Assembly: GCA_002811645.1 (NCBI GenBank) | Contig: PDIP01000045.1 | Coordinates: 9,565 to 33,280, forward strand | Length of the DNA stretch: 23,716 nt | Direction of reading: 5' to 3' | Origin: Corallochytrium limacisporum | Lineage: Eukaryota; Opisthokonta | Shown: piece by piece, positions 9,546-18,616 of the stretch | Layout: each line of letters begins with the position of its first letter | How positions within the stretch are numbered: position 1 is the first letter of the stretch | Notes under the pieces: generated by a model | The model's input: the letters and a program-made list of their open reading frames with translations, nothing else | The model's database searches: none | What the model was told of the DNA's origin: nothing | Program-made: the position numbers and the translations under genes

Positions 9546-10170
9546 ACTCACAGTCGTTGCCTGTCAGTGCTCACATGTTTGCCTGTCCGTGAAGATTCGC
9601 GACGTTTCACATCGTTTCTGGTCTACTCTTCGTTTTTCATCCGTGGATAATGGTGTAGTGTCGCATAAGAGCTATCTCAAAGAGCGCAGTCTTCATAAAT
9701 ACCATTGAGTATCACCTGTCACCACCCGGGTTGGCTCATGGAGTCAACACCACCCCCCCCCCCGGCCCCCTTCCCTACTCATTGTATTCTGACGGGCGTT
9801 CAATGTTAGATTTGAGTAGATTGAGTAAGGAATCAAAATCGGCCCGCGTCCTGGGCTCCAAAGCCACTGGGTTGTGTCTGGATTCGGTTTCCCCCACCGA
9901 GATCCCTTCCAGTGTGTTTTTGCGCGCACAAAATGGTTTGCTTGGCTGGTTGGGCACTTTCAGTGGGGAAGTCTCAAAAGAGGCCCTAGCCGGCCGACCA
10001 ACCGCGCTCGGACACCCCATTGAGTCCTTTGTGGAATGGATTCCGGTGCCGTTGGCGTAGCCGTGGCCAAAGGGTAGTTGAGCAATGTACCATAGAGATG
10101 GAGAGGTCCTGAGTATCAGGGACCACCAACGAATTGGATTAGTATTCAATGTCCATCCTCGCAAGAAAAG
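9546..10170. other. divergent spacer between FIBP and Arp1 genes
   Basis: FIBP (minus) and the Arp1 gene (plus) start from opposite ends of these 625 bases, so promoters for both should lie here. It contains eleven C (9753-9763) followed by GG and five C. A doubtful minus-strand ORF (listed separately) occupies much of the right half. I see no clear TATA box. Confidence 0.4.
9775..10020 (-). CDS. small hypothetical protein, unassigned (doubtful)
   Basis: An 81-residue ORF from ATG 10020-10018 to TAG. It is hydrophilic, with a plausible amphipathic end (RADFDSLLNLLKSNIERPSE) and codons often ending in G or C. The frame stays open upstream to 10164 with equally coding-like codons (for example PFGHGYANGTG) but no ATG. 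On the minus strand a TACTAAT-like element and CTCAG acceptor (about 10143-10110) would fit a spliced first exon, which would then run antisense into Arp1. The opposite strand also has an open frame (to 10060) without an ATG. I do not recognise the family. Confidence 0.35.
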   Translation of the reverse strand: MGCPSAVGRPARASFETSPLKVPNQPSKPFCARKNTLEGISVGETESRHNPVALEPRTRADFDSLLNLLKSNIERPSEYNE

Positions 10171-11325
10171 ATGGACGACGTTTTGACAAACACGCCCATA
10201 ATCTTAGACAATGGGACAGGATTCATCAAGGCAGGATTTGCAGGCGAAGAAGCTCCTAAGGCATTCTTCAATAATGTCATTGGACGGCCGAAACACATTC
10301 GGGTGATGGGATCGAGTGTGGAAGACAAAGGTGTCATCGGCAAAAAGACGCAGGAAAGCCGTGGCCTTTTGCGACTGTCTGGACCCATGGATCATGCCAT
10401 AGTCGAACACTGGGATGACATGGAGACCATTTGGCAATATGCGTTCGAAGAACTTGCAGTGTCGTCAGATAATCATACATTGCTAGTAACAGAAGCAGCG
10501 CTGAATCCGCGGAGTCACCGTGAGAAGATGGCAGAGGTATTTTTTGAGTCATTTAATGTGCCGGCACTGCATTTCGCCCTACCAGCCGTGCTTTCTTTAT
10601 ATGCCACAGGACGAACAACGGGGTTGGTTCTGGATTGTGGTGAAGGTGCTACACAGTGCGTGCCGGTTTACGATGGCTTTGCTTTACCCAAGGGTATCTT
10701 CCGCAATGACATTGCGGGTTGCGACGTTACTCGGCAGCTTCAGCTTCTGCTCCGCAAGGAAGGGTACCTCTTCAACACCTCTGCCGAACTGGACTTGGTG
10801 AGGACAGTGAAGGAGGCAGTATGTGCAGTGTGGTCTCGGAAAGAGGCAGGTACAGCAGTGGCAAGTGAGATGGGCATGAAGGCCAGTAAACAAAAGGCTG
10901 CTACCTACACGCTTCCCGATGGGAAGCCTATTCGGGTCGGTGGTGCTCGCCATGCTGCTTCAGAAATTCTCTTCCAACCCCATCTTGTTGGTGATGAAGC
11001 TCTTAGCGTCCAGGAAATGCTTGCAAGTGCTGCTCAGAAGGCTGATGTAGATATCAGGAGCCATTTGCTGTCGAATGTTCTGCTCAGTGGGGGAGCGACG
11101 CTCACGAGAGGGTTTGGTAAGCGTGTTGTGGAGGAACTGCAGGCCAGCCCTTCCATTGCACGTGGAACAAAGATTCGTGTGAGCGCTCCCCCTGAACGTC
11201 TTTACACGGCCTACATCGGTGGAAGTATTTTGGCATCATTGAATACCTTCCGGAGAATGTGGGTGACTTCCGCAGAGTACCGTGAGCATGGACCCACTAT
11301 CTTCAGTCGTCGTAGTTTTGGGTAA
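10171..11325 (+). CDS. Arp1/centractin, actin-related protein of dynactin
   Basis: An actin-fold protein of 384 residues, best matched to Arp1 (centractin, about 376), which forms the short filament of dynactin, the activator of cytoplasmic dynein. Arp1-like features are GRPKHIRVM (38-46), PMDHAIVEHWDDMETIWQYAF (72-92), LSLYATGRTTG (141-151) and the end SILASLNTFRRMWVTSAEY. The first phosphate loop DNGTGFIKAGFAG (13-25) is intact. The second reads DCGEGATQ where actin and Arp1 have DSGDGVTH, and the residue matching actin Gln137 is P138. So three positions linked to ATP hydrolysis are changed (P138, E158, Q162). About ten extra residues lie near 228-240. The first in-frame ATG is at the family start. 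Another divergent actin-related protein is possible but less likely. Confidence 0.85.
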   Translation: MDDVLTNTPIILDNGTGFIKAGFAGEEAPKAFFNNVIGRPKHIRVMGSSVEDKGVIGKKTQESRGLLRLSGPMDHAIVEHWDDMETIWQYAFEELAVSSDNHTLLVTEAALNPRSHREKMAEVFFESFNVPALHFALPAVLSLYATGRTTGLVLDCGEGATQCVPVYDGFALPKGIFRNDIAGCDVTRQLQLLLRKEGYLFNTSAELDLVRTVKEAVCAVWSRKEAGTAVASEMGMKASKQKAATYTLPDGKPIRVGGARHAASEILFQPHLVGDEALSVQEMLASAAQKADVDIRSHLLSNVLLSGGATLTRGFGKRVVEELQASPSIARGTKIRVSAPPERLYTAYIGGSILASLNTFRRMWVTSAEYREHGPTIFSRRSFG

Positions 11326-11589
11326 GTAGGATTCTCTAGTCGAACGACAGAACCGAGTAGTGTATAGAAGTACGACCACAGCCTTCGTTAACCAAATCAA
11401 GAGACGCACCATGAGCCAAATTTATCGAAATTCTTTTCTTTATATACAATCTACTTTGGGATGTGCCTGTTATTGCACTTAGTATTTCATATTCAATACC
11501 TCTTATTGGAAGTGTTACAGCAACGCCAGCATTGCTGCTCACTAACATCTTCCAAAATCCCATTAGAGTCCTTGAAGTCCTTGTTTGTT

Positions 11590-13296
11590 TCAGTAACGGT
11601 CAGATTCCGTCACGGGCAGGGCAGTGTAGGAGTAGTACATGGAGGCCGATTGGGGCGAGATGCGTCGAACGTGACCCCGCTGCTGGGCCCCGGTCCTGGT
11701 CCTGGTGAGCTGACCGCGATAGAAACTGAGATCTGAATTCGCCAAAGTGCCGCTCCACTGGCGAATCATAATGTTGCCAGCGCTGTGCACATAGAAGAGT
11801 GTTAGGAAGATCATAAAAAGACACATTTTCACACGCGGCCAAGGGCTGTCAATTGAGTAGCCAAAGTACAAAAACAGATCATAAAGCAGAATGGCACCCA
11901 TGAGAGCCGCAATTGTCTGCAGCCAGGGCAGACCATGGCGCTTTGATGCTGAGTACTCGAAACCTAGGCTTCCTACCTTTTCCATATGCTGCTGTGCGGC
12001 AAAGAGCATACGCAGGTAGAGAGCAAAGGGCAGCAACATGTAAAAGATGAGCCAGGTCGGGAACACCAAATAGGCCAAGCGCGGTGGCAATTGATTTGGA
12101 GTGGACCAGAATGCCAGCAACACGGCTGTGATAAAATTGGTTAGGGGGAAGAAACGAGCGAATGTGGTCTTTGGGCCGATGCGGATGGCCACAATGGTGA
12201 GCAAGTTCGGATTCTCAATCATGCGGGTGTACAGAGGACCCCAACAGAGAGAAGTAAACATGATACCAATAGCCCCCATCAAGGACACAAAGAGACCAGT
12301 GCTCCATCCAGCAACGCCACCTTGGCCATCATCGCCACCTTGTAAACGCTCCCGATGCCTGTTCCATTCCCAATTAAGATCCAGCAAGGGATAGCCCCAC
12401 CACTTCCATGGTTTGCTACTCAACAGCGTATAGTGAATAATTTTCAGCTGCTCCGGCATGAACAGCCATTCACCCCGAAGATAGTACATTGCCACATCCG
12501 CATTGTACCCAGCGCTCAAACGCTGCACACCGCGCTTTGGTTCCGGGTTCTTGGGGTTGAACATGGGTGCGTAGCGGAGCGTGTTGAAGTATTCGTTCAA
12601 GAAACCCTGGTCTCCACCAGTGTAAGAGCCCATTGTCTGCAAGTTATTTACCATGTCTTCAAAAAGCTCCATATCTGGCTTCAAAACCATGACCCCGGAA
12701 TTGAACATATCCGAGTGACGTACACTAGCACAGAACTGTGCACAGTCAAATAACTCGTCAATATTGCTCAGCACCAAGGTGTCCAAGTCCAGATACACTA
12801 CCCTCTCATACTCTGTCAAAGTCCACATATATAGTTTAGAAATGACCTTGTTGAAATGCGCCGGCGCATTCTCGTACGGGTTTGGAAGGCTACGGATGCG
12901 CTTCACAATCCAGCCGTCTCTGGTCAACAATTCAATTTGCTCCGAGGTGACATCCTCGGTCACAATGATAACTAAATCATGTTCGGTGCCAGTTTCCCGC
13001 AAGCTTTGTCCCAAAACCCTTGCTCCAAGAATGGCATCTCCGTAGAGTAATGTTGCATATGCCAGTCTAGAGTTCTGTGACTTATGTGATAACCGCCGTT
13101 GAGCTGTGGGGTTGGCCTCGTCGCCTCCTGATGCAGTACCACCATATTCTGTTTCGCTATAGTCCAGGTCAATTGCCTGTACACCAGCTGTGTTAAAAGT
13201 TAAAATTATGCACAAAATTGCTACTATAAGAGTGGACCAACACGGCCGCCGGTACCGTGTGGGTACTGACCCCCGTTGACCTATTGAGCGAGGCAT
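11590..13296 (-). CDS. GT8 glycosyltransferase with multi-spanning C-terminus (PGSIP6/IPUT1-like)
   Basis: A 568-residue membrane enzyme. A signal or anchor segment lies at about 20-41. The family-8 (glycogenin-like) catalytic domain runs about 78-300, with YATLLYGD, the metal-binding DLD (170-172) in VVYLDLDTLVL, NSGVMV (199-204), GGDQGF (228-233) and HYTLLSSKPW (288-297). About five hydrophobic segments follow (333-354, 384-398, 406-430, 458-480, 490-507). This layout is that of plant PGSIP6/IPUT1, which transfers glucuronic acid to inositol phosphorylceramide in the Golgi. The sugar and acceptor here are inferred. Glycogenin and the plant enzymes have a Gly in the HxxG-type motif, replaced here by Leu (292). 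Its stop faces the Arp1 stop across 264 bases. A TATATATA stretch (13312-13319) lies just upstream of the ATG and might be a promoter element. Confidence 0.88.
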   Translation of the reverse strand: MPRSIGQRGSVPTRYRRPCWSTLIVAILCIILTFNTAGVQAIDLDYSETEYGGTASGGDEANPTAQRRLSHKSQNSRLAYATLLYGDAILGARVLGQSLRETGTEHDLVIIVTEDVTSEQIELLTRDGWIVKRIRSLPNPYENAPAHFNKVISKLYMWTLTEYERVVYLDLDTLVLSNIDELFDCAQFCASVRHSDMFNSGVMVLKPDMELFEDMVNNLQTMGSYTGGDQGFLNEYFNTLRYAPMFNPKNPEPKRGVQRLSAGYNADVAMYYLRGEWLFMPEQLKIIHYTLLSSKPWKWWGYPLLDLNWEWNRHRERLQGGDDGQGGVAGWSTGLFVSLMGAIGIMFTSLCWGPLYTRMIENPNLLTIVAIRIGPKTTFARFFPLTNFITAVLLAFWSTPNQLPPRLAYLVFPTWLIFYMLLPFALYLRMLFAAQQHMEKVGSLGFEYSASKRHGLPWLQTIAALMGAILLYDLFLYFGYSIDSPWPRVKMCLFMIFLTLFYVHSAGNIMIRQWSGTLANSDLSFYRGQLTRTRTGAQQRGHVRRISPQSASMYYSYTALPVTESDRY

Positions 13297-15270
13297 GATG
13301 AACCTGCTCTGTATATATATCTAAAGGGAAATTACTATACACTCACTAGCAAAATGACATGATAAGTTGGAGTATTTTCCGCTTACAGGTTTGTATAGGG
13401 ACCAAATTATAATTCTTGTCTCCGATCGCTATTTGATGTACAAATTGATTGACTCCAACATATGCAACAAAGATGCCTTACATCTTTGTACCTTCCCGCA
13501 TGCGACACCGGGGTAGCGCCATGTAGACACAGAGCCAATAAGCAGATATGACGAAAAAGGAATTGTGTTCCTTTTCCGTAACAAACACTTGGTATAAGAA
13601 TGCATCTGCCGAACACCGGCCCCGAGAACACAATAGCCATTGGACAGGGGAACCTTCGGGGTACTCTCGCCGTGAATATGTATCAAGAGCAGCGCTTCTT
13701 GGCCAGTATGTTTTGGACTTGTCACTTCCCTCTCTCTGTGTCTCTTAGCGAGGAATATCGAGCGTTAAGGGGAAAAAAGGGGGGAAGGGGCCCTCGAAAA
13801 AAGTTTCTCTCTTTTTTTTTGTATCACGGAACACCGGGCAGGGGGGGGGTTGGGGAGGGAGAAGTGGGTGGGGTGGGGCTGTGGTCGCTGCGGGGCACTA
13901 CGGAATAAAAGTTGCAAGAAATCTGTGTGCGTCCCCCTCTTGTGTCCGGCGGATACTGGAGTGGCTCTCTTCGAGGTACGTGTTTCAGGCCTAGTCTACC
14001 GCTTTTGCCAGCATCGCCAGTTGCGTGTCTGTTGGTCAGTCCCCCCCCCTCCCCCTCGCTTCCTCGCCTGCTGTTGCTGCGGTTATCTTCGTCAAATTTT
14101 TTTTGTGTACAATTTTCCCTGAGTGTGAATGGTCTCACACGACGCCTTCCGAGCCCAGTGTCCCCGGCTTGCTCTCAACCGCTTCGTTTGATGATGAAAC
14201 ACATTGGAATACACGCGTGAAATGTATACACGATCACCGCCCTTTCGATTGTGTTGGAAAAGGAGGGGAGGAGTATCGACGACCTTCGTCACCCTTGCGG
14301 TAGTCGTGTGTTGCAGGGGAAGTGGGATGCGATCTCTTCCGCCCTTATGTTTGGTTGAAATTGGGTGCAGTATGGAGACAACATGTAAAAGTCTTTCGTG
14401 ACCTCGTGATAAACATTTCTTTGTTGCGCTATGGAATGAGGACTCCATGTTTGTACAAGGACTTGACCGGAAACACTCTCTGATCTCGCATAGTCTCCTA
14501 CCCAACTCCTGAGAAAAGAGGGACTTTAGCGGTTGTTAACCCCCCCCCCAACACATACACACACACACCAGTGGATCGGTACTCTCCAACGACCAGTCGA
14601 TCTTCAAACACGCAACGCGCCACGGGAAAAGATCTTGAGCGCATACCAAGGCCACACTGAAACAACCCTTCCCTCCCACAATCCAACGTTGTCAAATCCC
14701 TTGATAAACCTGGAAAATTTTCTTTCCCCTCTATTAATATTTCCATGTTCTTTCTATACTTCCCACTGTCGGTCACACAGGAGTGAGAAGATTACCTCGT
14801 CTGAAAAAGGCACTTCTTACCCGAGTCGGATGGTTAGGATCCTCCGTCTCGTCGGAAGCCGGTTGTGTGACGGTATCACCCAGTCGATAAGACCTTAAGT
14901 TCACTTTCCTATTGAGCAACTATGGGATATTATTTGGCAAACAGAGTCGTTTCTTATATGTTTTGATGTGTGAATGTTCTCAGCGATTGGGCGCCACGTA
15001 TGCTGTGCGAGTACTTCACCAAAACGCGACCAGCAGTTTCCAACAAACCCCGTACGACCACTAAACGAGGGAGAGACGTGTCGCGTAGCTTCTCTATTTC
15101 GATAGAACTCTTCAGCGTGAGGCGTCCCACTGCCAATAACGCTTACATTTTCGCGGTTGTGGCTATGCGGCACGGGTAACGCCTACGTAGTATCGCGTTC
15201 TTGCCCTTCTCTCAACAACCGGAGTATTGTTGGGATCGGGCCCGGACATGTCTCGTTCCACTTTTTCAGG
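13297..15270. other. gene-poor, C/G-tract-rich stretch
   Basis: I can support no gene in these 2 kb. There is a G-rich zone with nine G (13841-13849) and further G triplets to about 13883, which could form quadruplex structures. There are also nine C (14041-14049), ten C (14540-14549) and a CA microsatellite (14551-14569). ORFs of 60-137 codons on both strands (13429-13725, 14092-14505, 14533-14898, 14970-15179) carry no motif. The segment near 14970-15179 has coding-like codons on both strands and remains undecided. Confidence 0.35.
14551..14569. repeat. short CA microsatellite
   Basis: An imperfect run of AC dinucleotides directly after a run of ten C. No gene overlaps it with any support. 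Confidence 0.8.
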
Positions 15271-15367
15271 CCAATGTCCTGCCCCACTTGACTCTCCGAA
15301 CTAACATTACTAAAGGTTTACACCAATGTCCTTCCCGTCTTGACTCTCCGAACTAATATTACTAAAG
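15271..15367. repeat. 52-bp tandem duplication, two copies
   Basis: A 45-base block at 15271-15315 is repeated at 15323-15367 with about four mismatches, giving a 52-base period. The shared core includes TTGACTCTCCGAACTAA, then ATTACTAAAG. The stop codon of the minus-strand open frame described next lies in the second copy (15364-15362), so the duplication may belong to its 3' end. Confidence 0.85.
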
Positions 15368-15579
15368 ATTCTCGGCCTCGCTTTCGGCCGGCCAACGCGG
15401 CAATGACATGTTCCTAGAAAAATCATCATATTTCCTTAACACGACCACCTTGTGCTTGGGCGCCTCACCAGTACAGAACCATTTCTCTACTATGGGCGGA
15501 AGAACGTTCTTCAACTGCGTAGGCCCCCCTCCGTCTCTGTGTTGAACACTGTGCTCAACGACGGCTGAGTGGAAACCAC
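15362..15579 (-). CDS. possible 3'-terminal exon, unidentified protein
   Basis: On the minus strand an open frame of 72 codons follows a good acceptor (T-rich tract then GGCAG, ending at 15580) and ends at TAG. It starts GGFHSAVVEHSVQH and later has LPPIVEKWFC, KHKVVVLRKYDDFSRN and an acidic end. The codon choice and the mix of hydrophobic and charged residues look like real protein. No ATG fits, so if real it is the last exon of a spliced gene. Upstream minus-strand pieces near 15721-15960, including one after a TTTTCTTCTAG acceptor that reads KATVVKGEQEDTTDQMEHAD, could belong to it, but I could not join them in phase. The family is not recognised. Confidence 0.3.
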
Positions 15580-16907
15580 CTGCCAAAAACAATAGATACA
15601 CCGCAAAATGGATAGATAACCCGGAACTCAATTCCGAATACGTTAAGTACTTAGTCAAATACACGCGAAACTTGAGTAATTGTTACTCCTTCTGGTGTTC
15701 GTTGCCTCGGTCTCCACCTCCGTGTCCACAAAGTGAGACAAGAGCGACCAGATGATCACTTATGCAATTTTTTTTTGTTCATCCTCCCATTGTTATCTGG
15801 TGTGTGAGAGTTTCGCGACGTCTGGAACATTGCCCTGTGTACTTAAACGTCTGGTGCAGTGGGGTTTCTCATTTGAGGAAGTCTGCGTGCTCCATTTGGT
15901 CGGTCGTGTCTTCCTGTTCGCCTTTAACGACAGTAGCCTTGACTAGAAGAAAAGTTCTTCAACAATTGTCAAATGGCACAAACACATTAAGTACATTCTC
16001 TATTAAAATTGCGATCGCTGTGCCCACCCTGTCTGGTGAGAGGAGGGCCGCCTTGTGGAGGTCTACGTAGCTTGGTTTGTACAACTTCGAGGACTAAAGG
16101 GGTCAACGACAATGCTCCTCAACTGTCGTTTTCTATGAAAACGGGGCAAACTGTGGGACAATGGATCCAAACCAATTACCTAGAAAGAAATGGTGGAGAA
16201 ACTGGCTGAATGGCCTTCCAATGGGGCCCCGAAAGCCTCTTGTACCTTCCCCCCCCCGGGCCACACACCCCATGAGGGTCGTAGACAGGATATATACCAA
16301 TGTATCTCATAACACGTTTTTTTTTCATTGTTTGGAGTGTTTTGCTGTATTAGAACCGTGTTAGTGGAGGAGCATTTGTATGTTCCAACTGTTATTCTCC
16401 GTTGAGAAGTTCTCTGGCGACAGGACGCTGGGGACGACCCAACGAGAGGGAGGGAATCAGCTGGGGAGGAGATGAACAGTTTGCCAAATGCACCAAAGAT
16501 GCGCAAGTTTCCAGTGCATGAACGGGCAAACACTGGGTGGGTACAGAAAACACCCGATCCACCCTGGCTGCGTGCCCAAGAGAAATCGGCGATCCCGAAC
16601 CAGAGCATGGAACCGTTCTCATCGAAGATTATACTGCTATCCAAATCCATTTGCTTCAAGCTACTAGTGACGTGAATTGGAAGCGATCGGCAACTGGTCC
16701 CGTGCACTCATCACAGGAACTGCCCGTCATTAAACTATGTAAATGATGTATATTGTTTTTTCTGCCAATTTTATACGTGAGGTATTCGAAAGATCTAGTA
16801 CTCCTGGCGGTTGGATCGAATATGAATGCAAAATAGGCCGAAGACGGACTAAATACTATTTGCTTCGCGGTTCATCGTATGCTTAGACACACTTGTACAG
16901 TAACGAA

Positions 16908-16957
16908 TTGGGGAAGTCTTCCCAACCGGCACCTCCGTATCGGTGGTTCCCACCGAT
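16908..16957. other. two adjacent inverted repeats
   Basis: The first is imperfect: TTGGGGAAG against TCTTCCCAA (16908-16925). The second is perfect: ATCGGTGG at 16939-16946 and CCACCGAT at 16950-16957 with a three-base loop. No gene is evident on either side. They might mark a structured RNA or be chance; I have no independent evidence for either. Confidence 0.5.
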
Positions 16958-18375
16958 GGACGTCCCAGCATCGCAATATGCAAGCTCCCTTACCCATCGA
17001 TGATATAGCTTCAAAATTCGGGCCGCGAACTTGGTAGTGTCACTATAGAGCTAGGTAGCGCAAATCGAAACTGTGGGAGGGGTTTGCGTGCCGGCACAAG
17101 ACTTGGACAGTATCAGCACGCAAGACTTTGTGAAACTACAGAATGCTGTGAATCCTGTAAGGCATGGGACATTGCCCTGCCTATCCAAGTTGTTGGCAGG
17201 ATACTCCGTGAATCAAGTTTTCTGTCGACTTTGAAACCTAGGGAGGCTCTAGGTGTGTCGCGGTGACGCACAGAGGCGCTCGATGGTATTGGTGGCCATG
17301 CATGTCTGGTCCGAATTGGCTTGGAGTGTTGAATTCATCGAATACATCACAATTCACACACATCACAGACCTAGTCATTTCATTCTTTCATGAACCTGCA
17401 AGCATGCTCAAAGGATGTCTATTCATCATGAAGTCGACTTAGTAGTAATACGGATGCAAATCCGATACAGCGGCTAGGATGATGCGGGGTGGTGTTGGAA
17501 GATGACAGTGGTAGCGAATTTAGTATTGCTATTAGCAAATATTCTGGTTGAGAACTGGTGTGGTTCATTGGCTGTAATGATGATGCTATGGCCTGTAGAT
17601 TAGTGACCATGATGGTAGACAGGCTGCACAGTGTGCGCACACAAACGTGTTTTGCTATGATGATGATGTGCGCCGCTTGAGTGTGGGTGCTCTCGACATC
17701 TGCCGTAAAGTTCAAGTGCCGCGATACATATTCTTCATCATTTGAGCTATGAATAGTGTCTTGAGACGAAAATATGGAAGGAGACCATGAGAAACCATTC
17801 ACAACCACCAGGTATTACAAACAACTCGATCGACTTCTTGAGCGCTTCTGGCAATCTCCGTGCAGAATAATTCATTCTTTCAATATTGCATGCCTTGTAC
17901 TTTCTCTGGCTTTCTCTCCGTGTCGCTAATCTACGTCAGTCCCTTCTCCCGCGGGGTGATGATTTCAATGTCCATTGGCTGAATGCTTCGTGCCTGCGTC
18001 CATGTGTTTCTTCTCATCTTCCGTTGCTTTGCTATAGATAGAAGTACCACGAATGAAAGGGAAGAAAAAGCCGTACGTTCCTTGGATGGGGCCGAGCTTC
18101 TGCTACGCGTCAACAAAGATATGATTACGCCGGAGCGTTGAACGTGGTTGAAGTGGTGGATGGGAATGAGAGTTGTAAATCATTTATCTTCGTTGTTTTG
18201 GTTGTCTTCGTCTTGGTTTTCAGTCTGTTGACATCCACCAAAGTTTCAAACAGGTCCCTTACCTTGAATTCGGATGGACAAGCCTTTGGCTCTCACAAGC
18301 AGAACAGAGAGACAAGCATTGTACGGATCCGTACGAGAGAGTCCGCGGTTGAGTGGGCTGCCAGTAACGACTTCC

Positions 18376-18404
18376 CCATCTATGTATATAGAATGTATAG
18401 ATGG
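18376..18404. other. 8-bp inverted repeat
   Basis: CCATCTAT (18376-18383) pairs with ATAGATGG (18397-18404) around a 13-base AT-rich loop that can extend the pairing. The function is unknown and it may be chance. Confidence 0.45.
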
Positions 18405-18604
18405 ACCTTCCTGTTGGGTGGGGATGGGGCTAGAAGGATCGCAAGAGGACACCGTCTATGGATCCCATCTTTGCGCACCGTCGAGAATTGCTTTATGACT
18501 TCACCGTCTCTCAGGGATGTGCGTGTCTGCGTGTGGGTGGCCGTGCCCTCCCCTGCACACCCACCAACTCGCAAACGCACTTCCATCCACTATATGCAAT
18601 ATAC

Positions 18605-18616
18605 TATATATATATA
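18605..18616. repeat. short TA microsatellite
   Basis: Six TA dinucleotides in a row in AT-rich, apparently non-coding DNA. Confidence 0.7.

Noticed and set aside
12355-12753. 132-codon plus-strand ORF inside the GT8 gene
   Set aside because: Antisense to conserved catalytic motifs of GT8; no recognisable protein features.
17419-17808. 129-codon minus-strand ORF
   Set aside because: It starts with GTG, is compositionally uneven and has no domain or neighbouring splice signal that would make it a gene.
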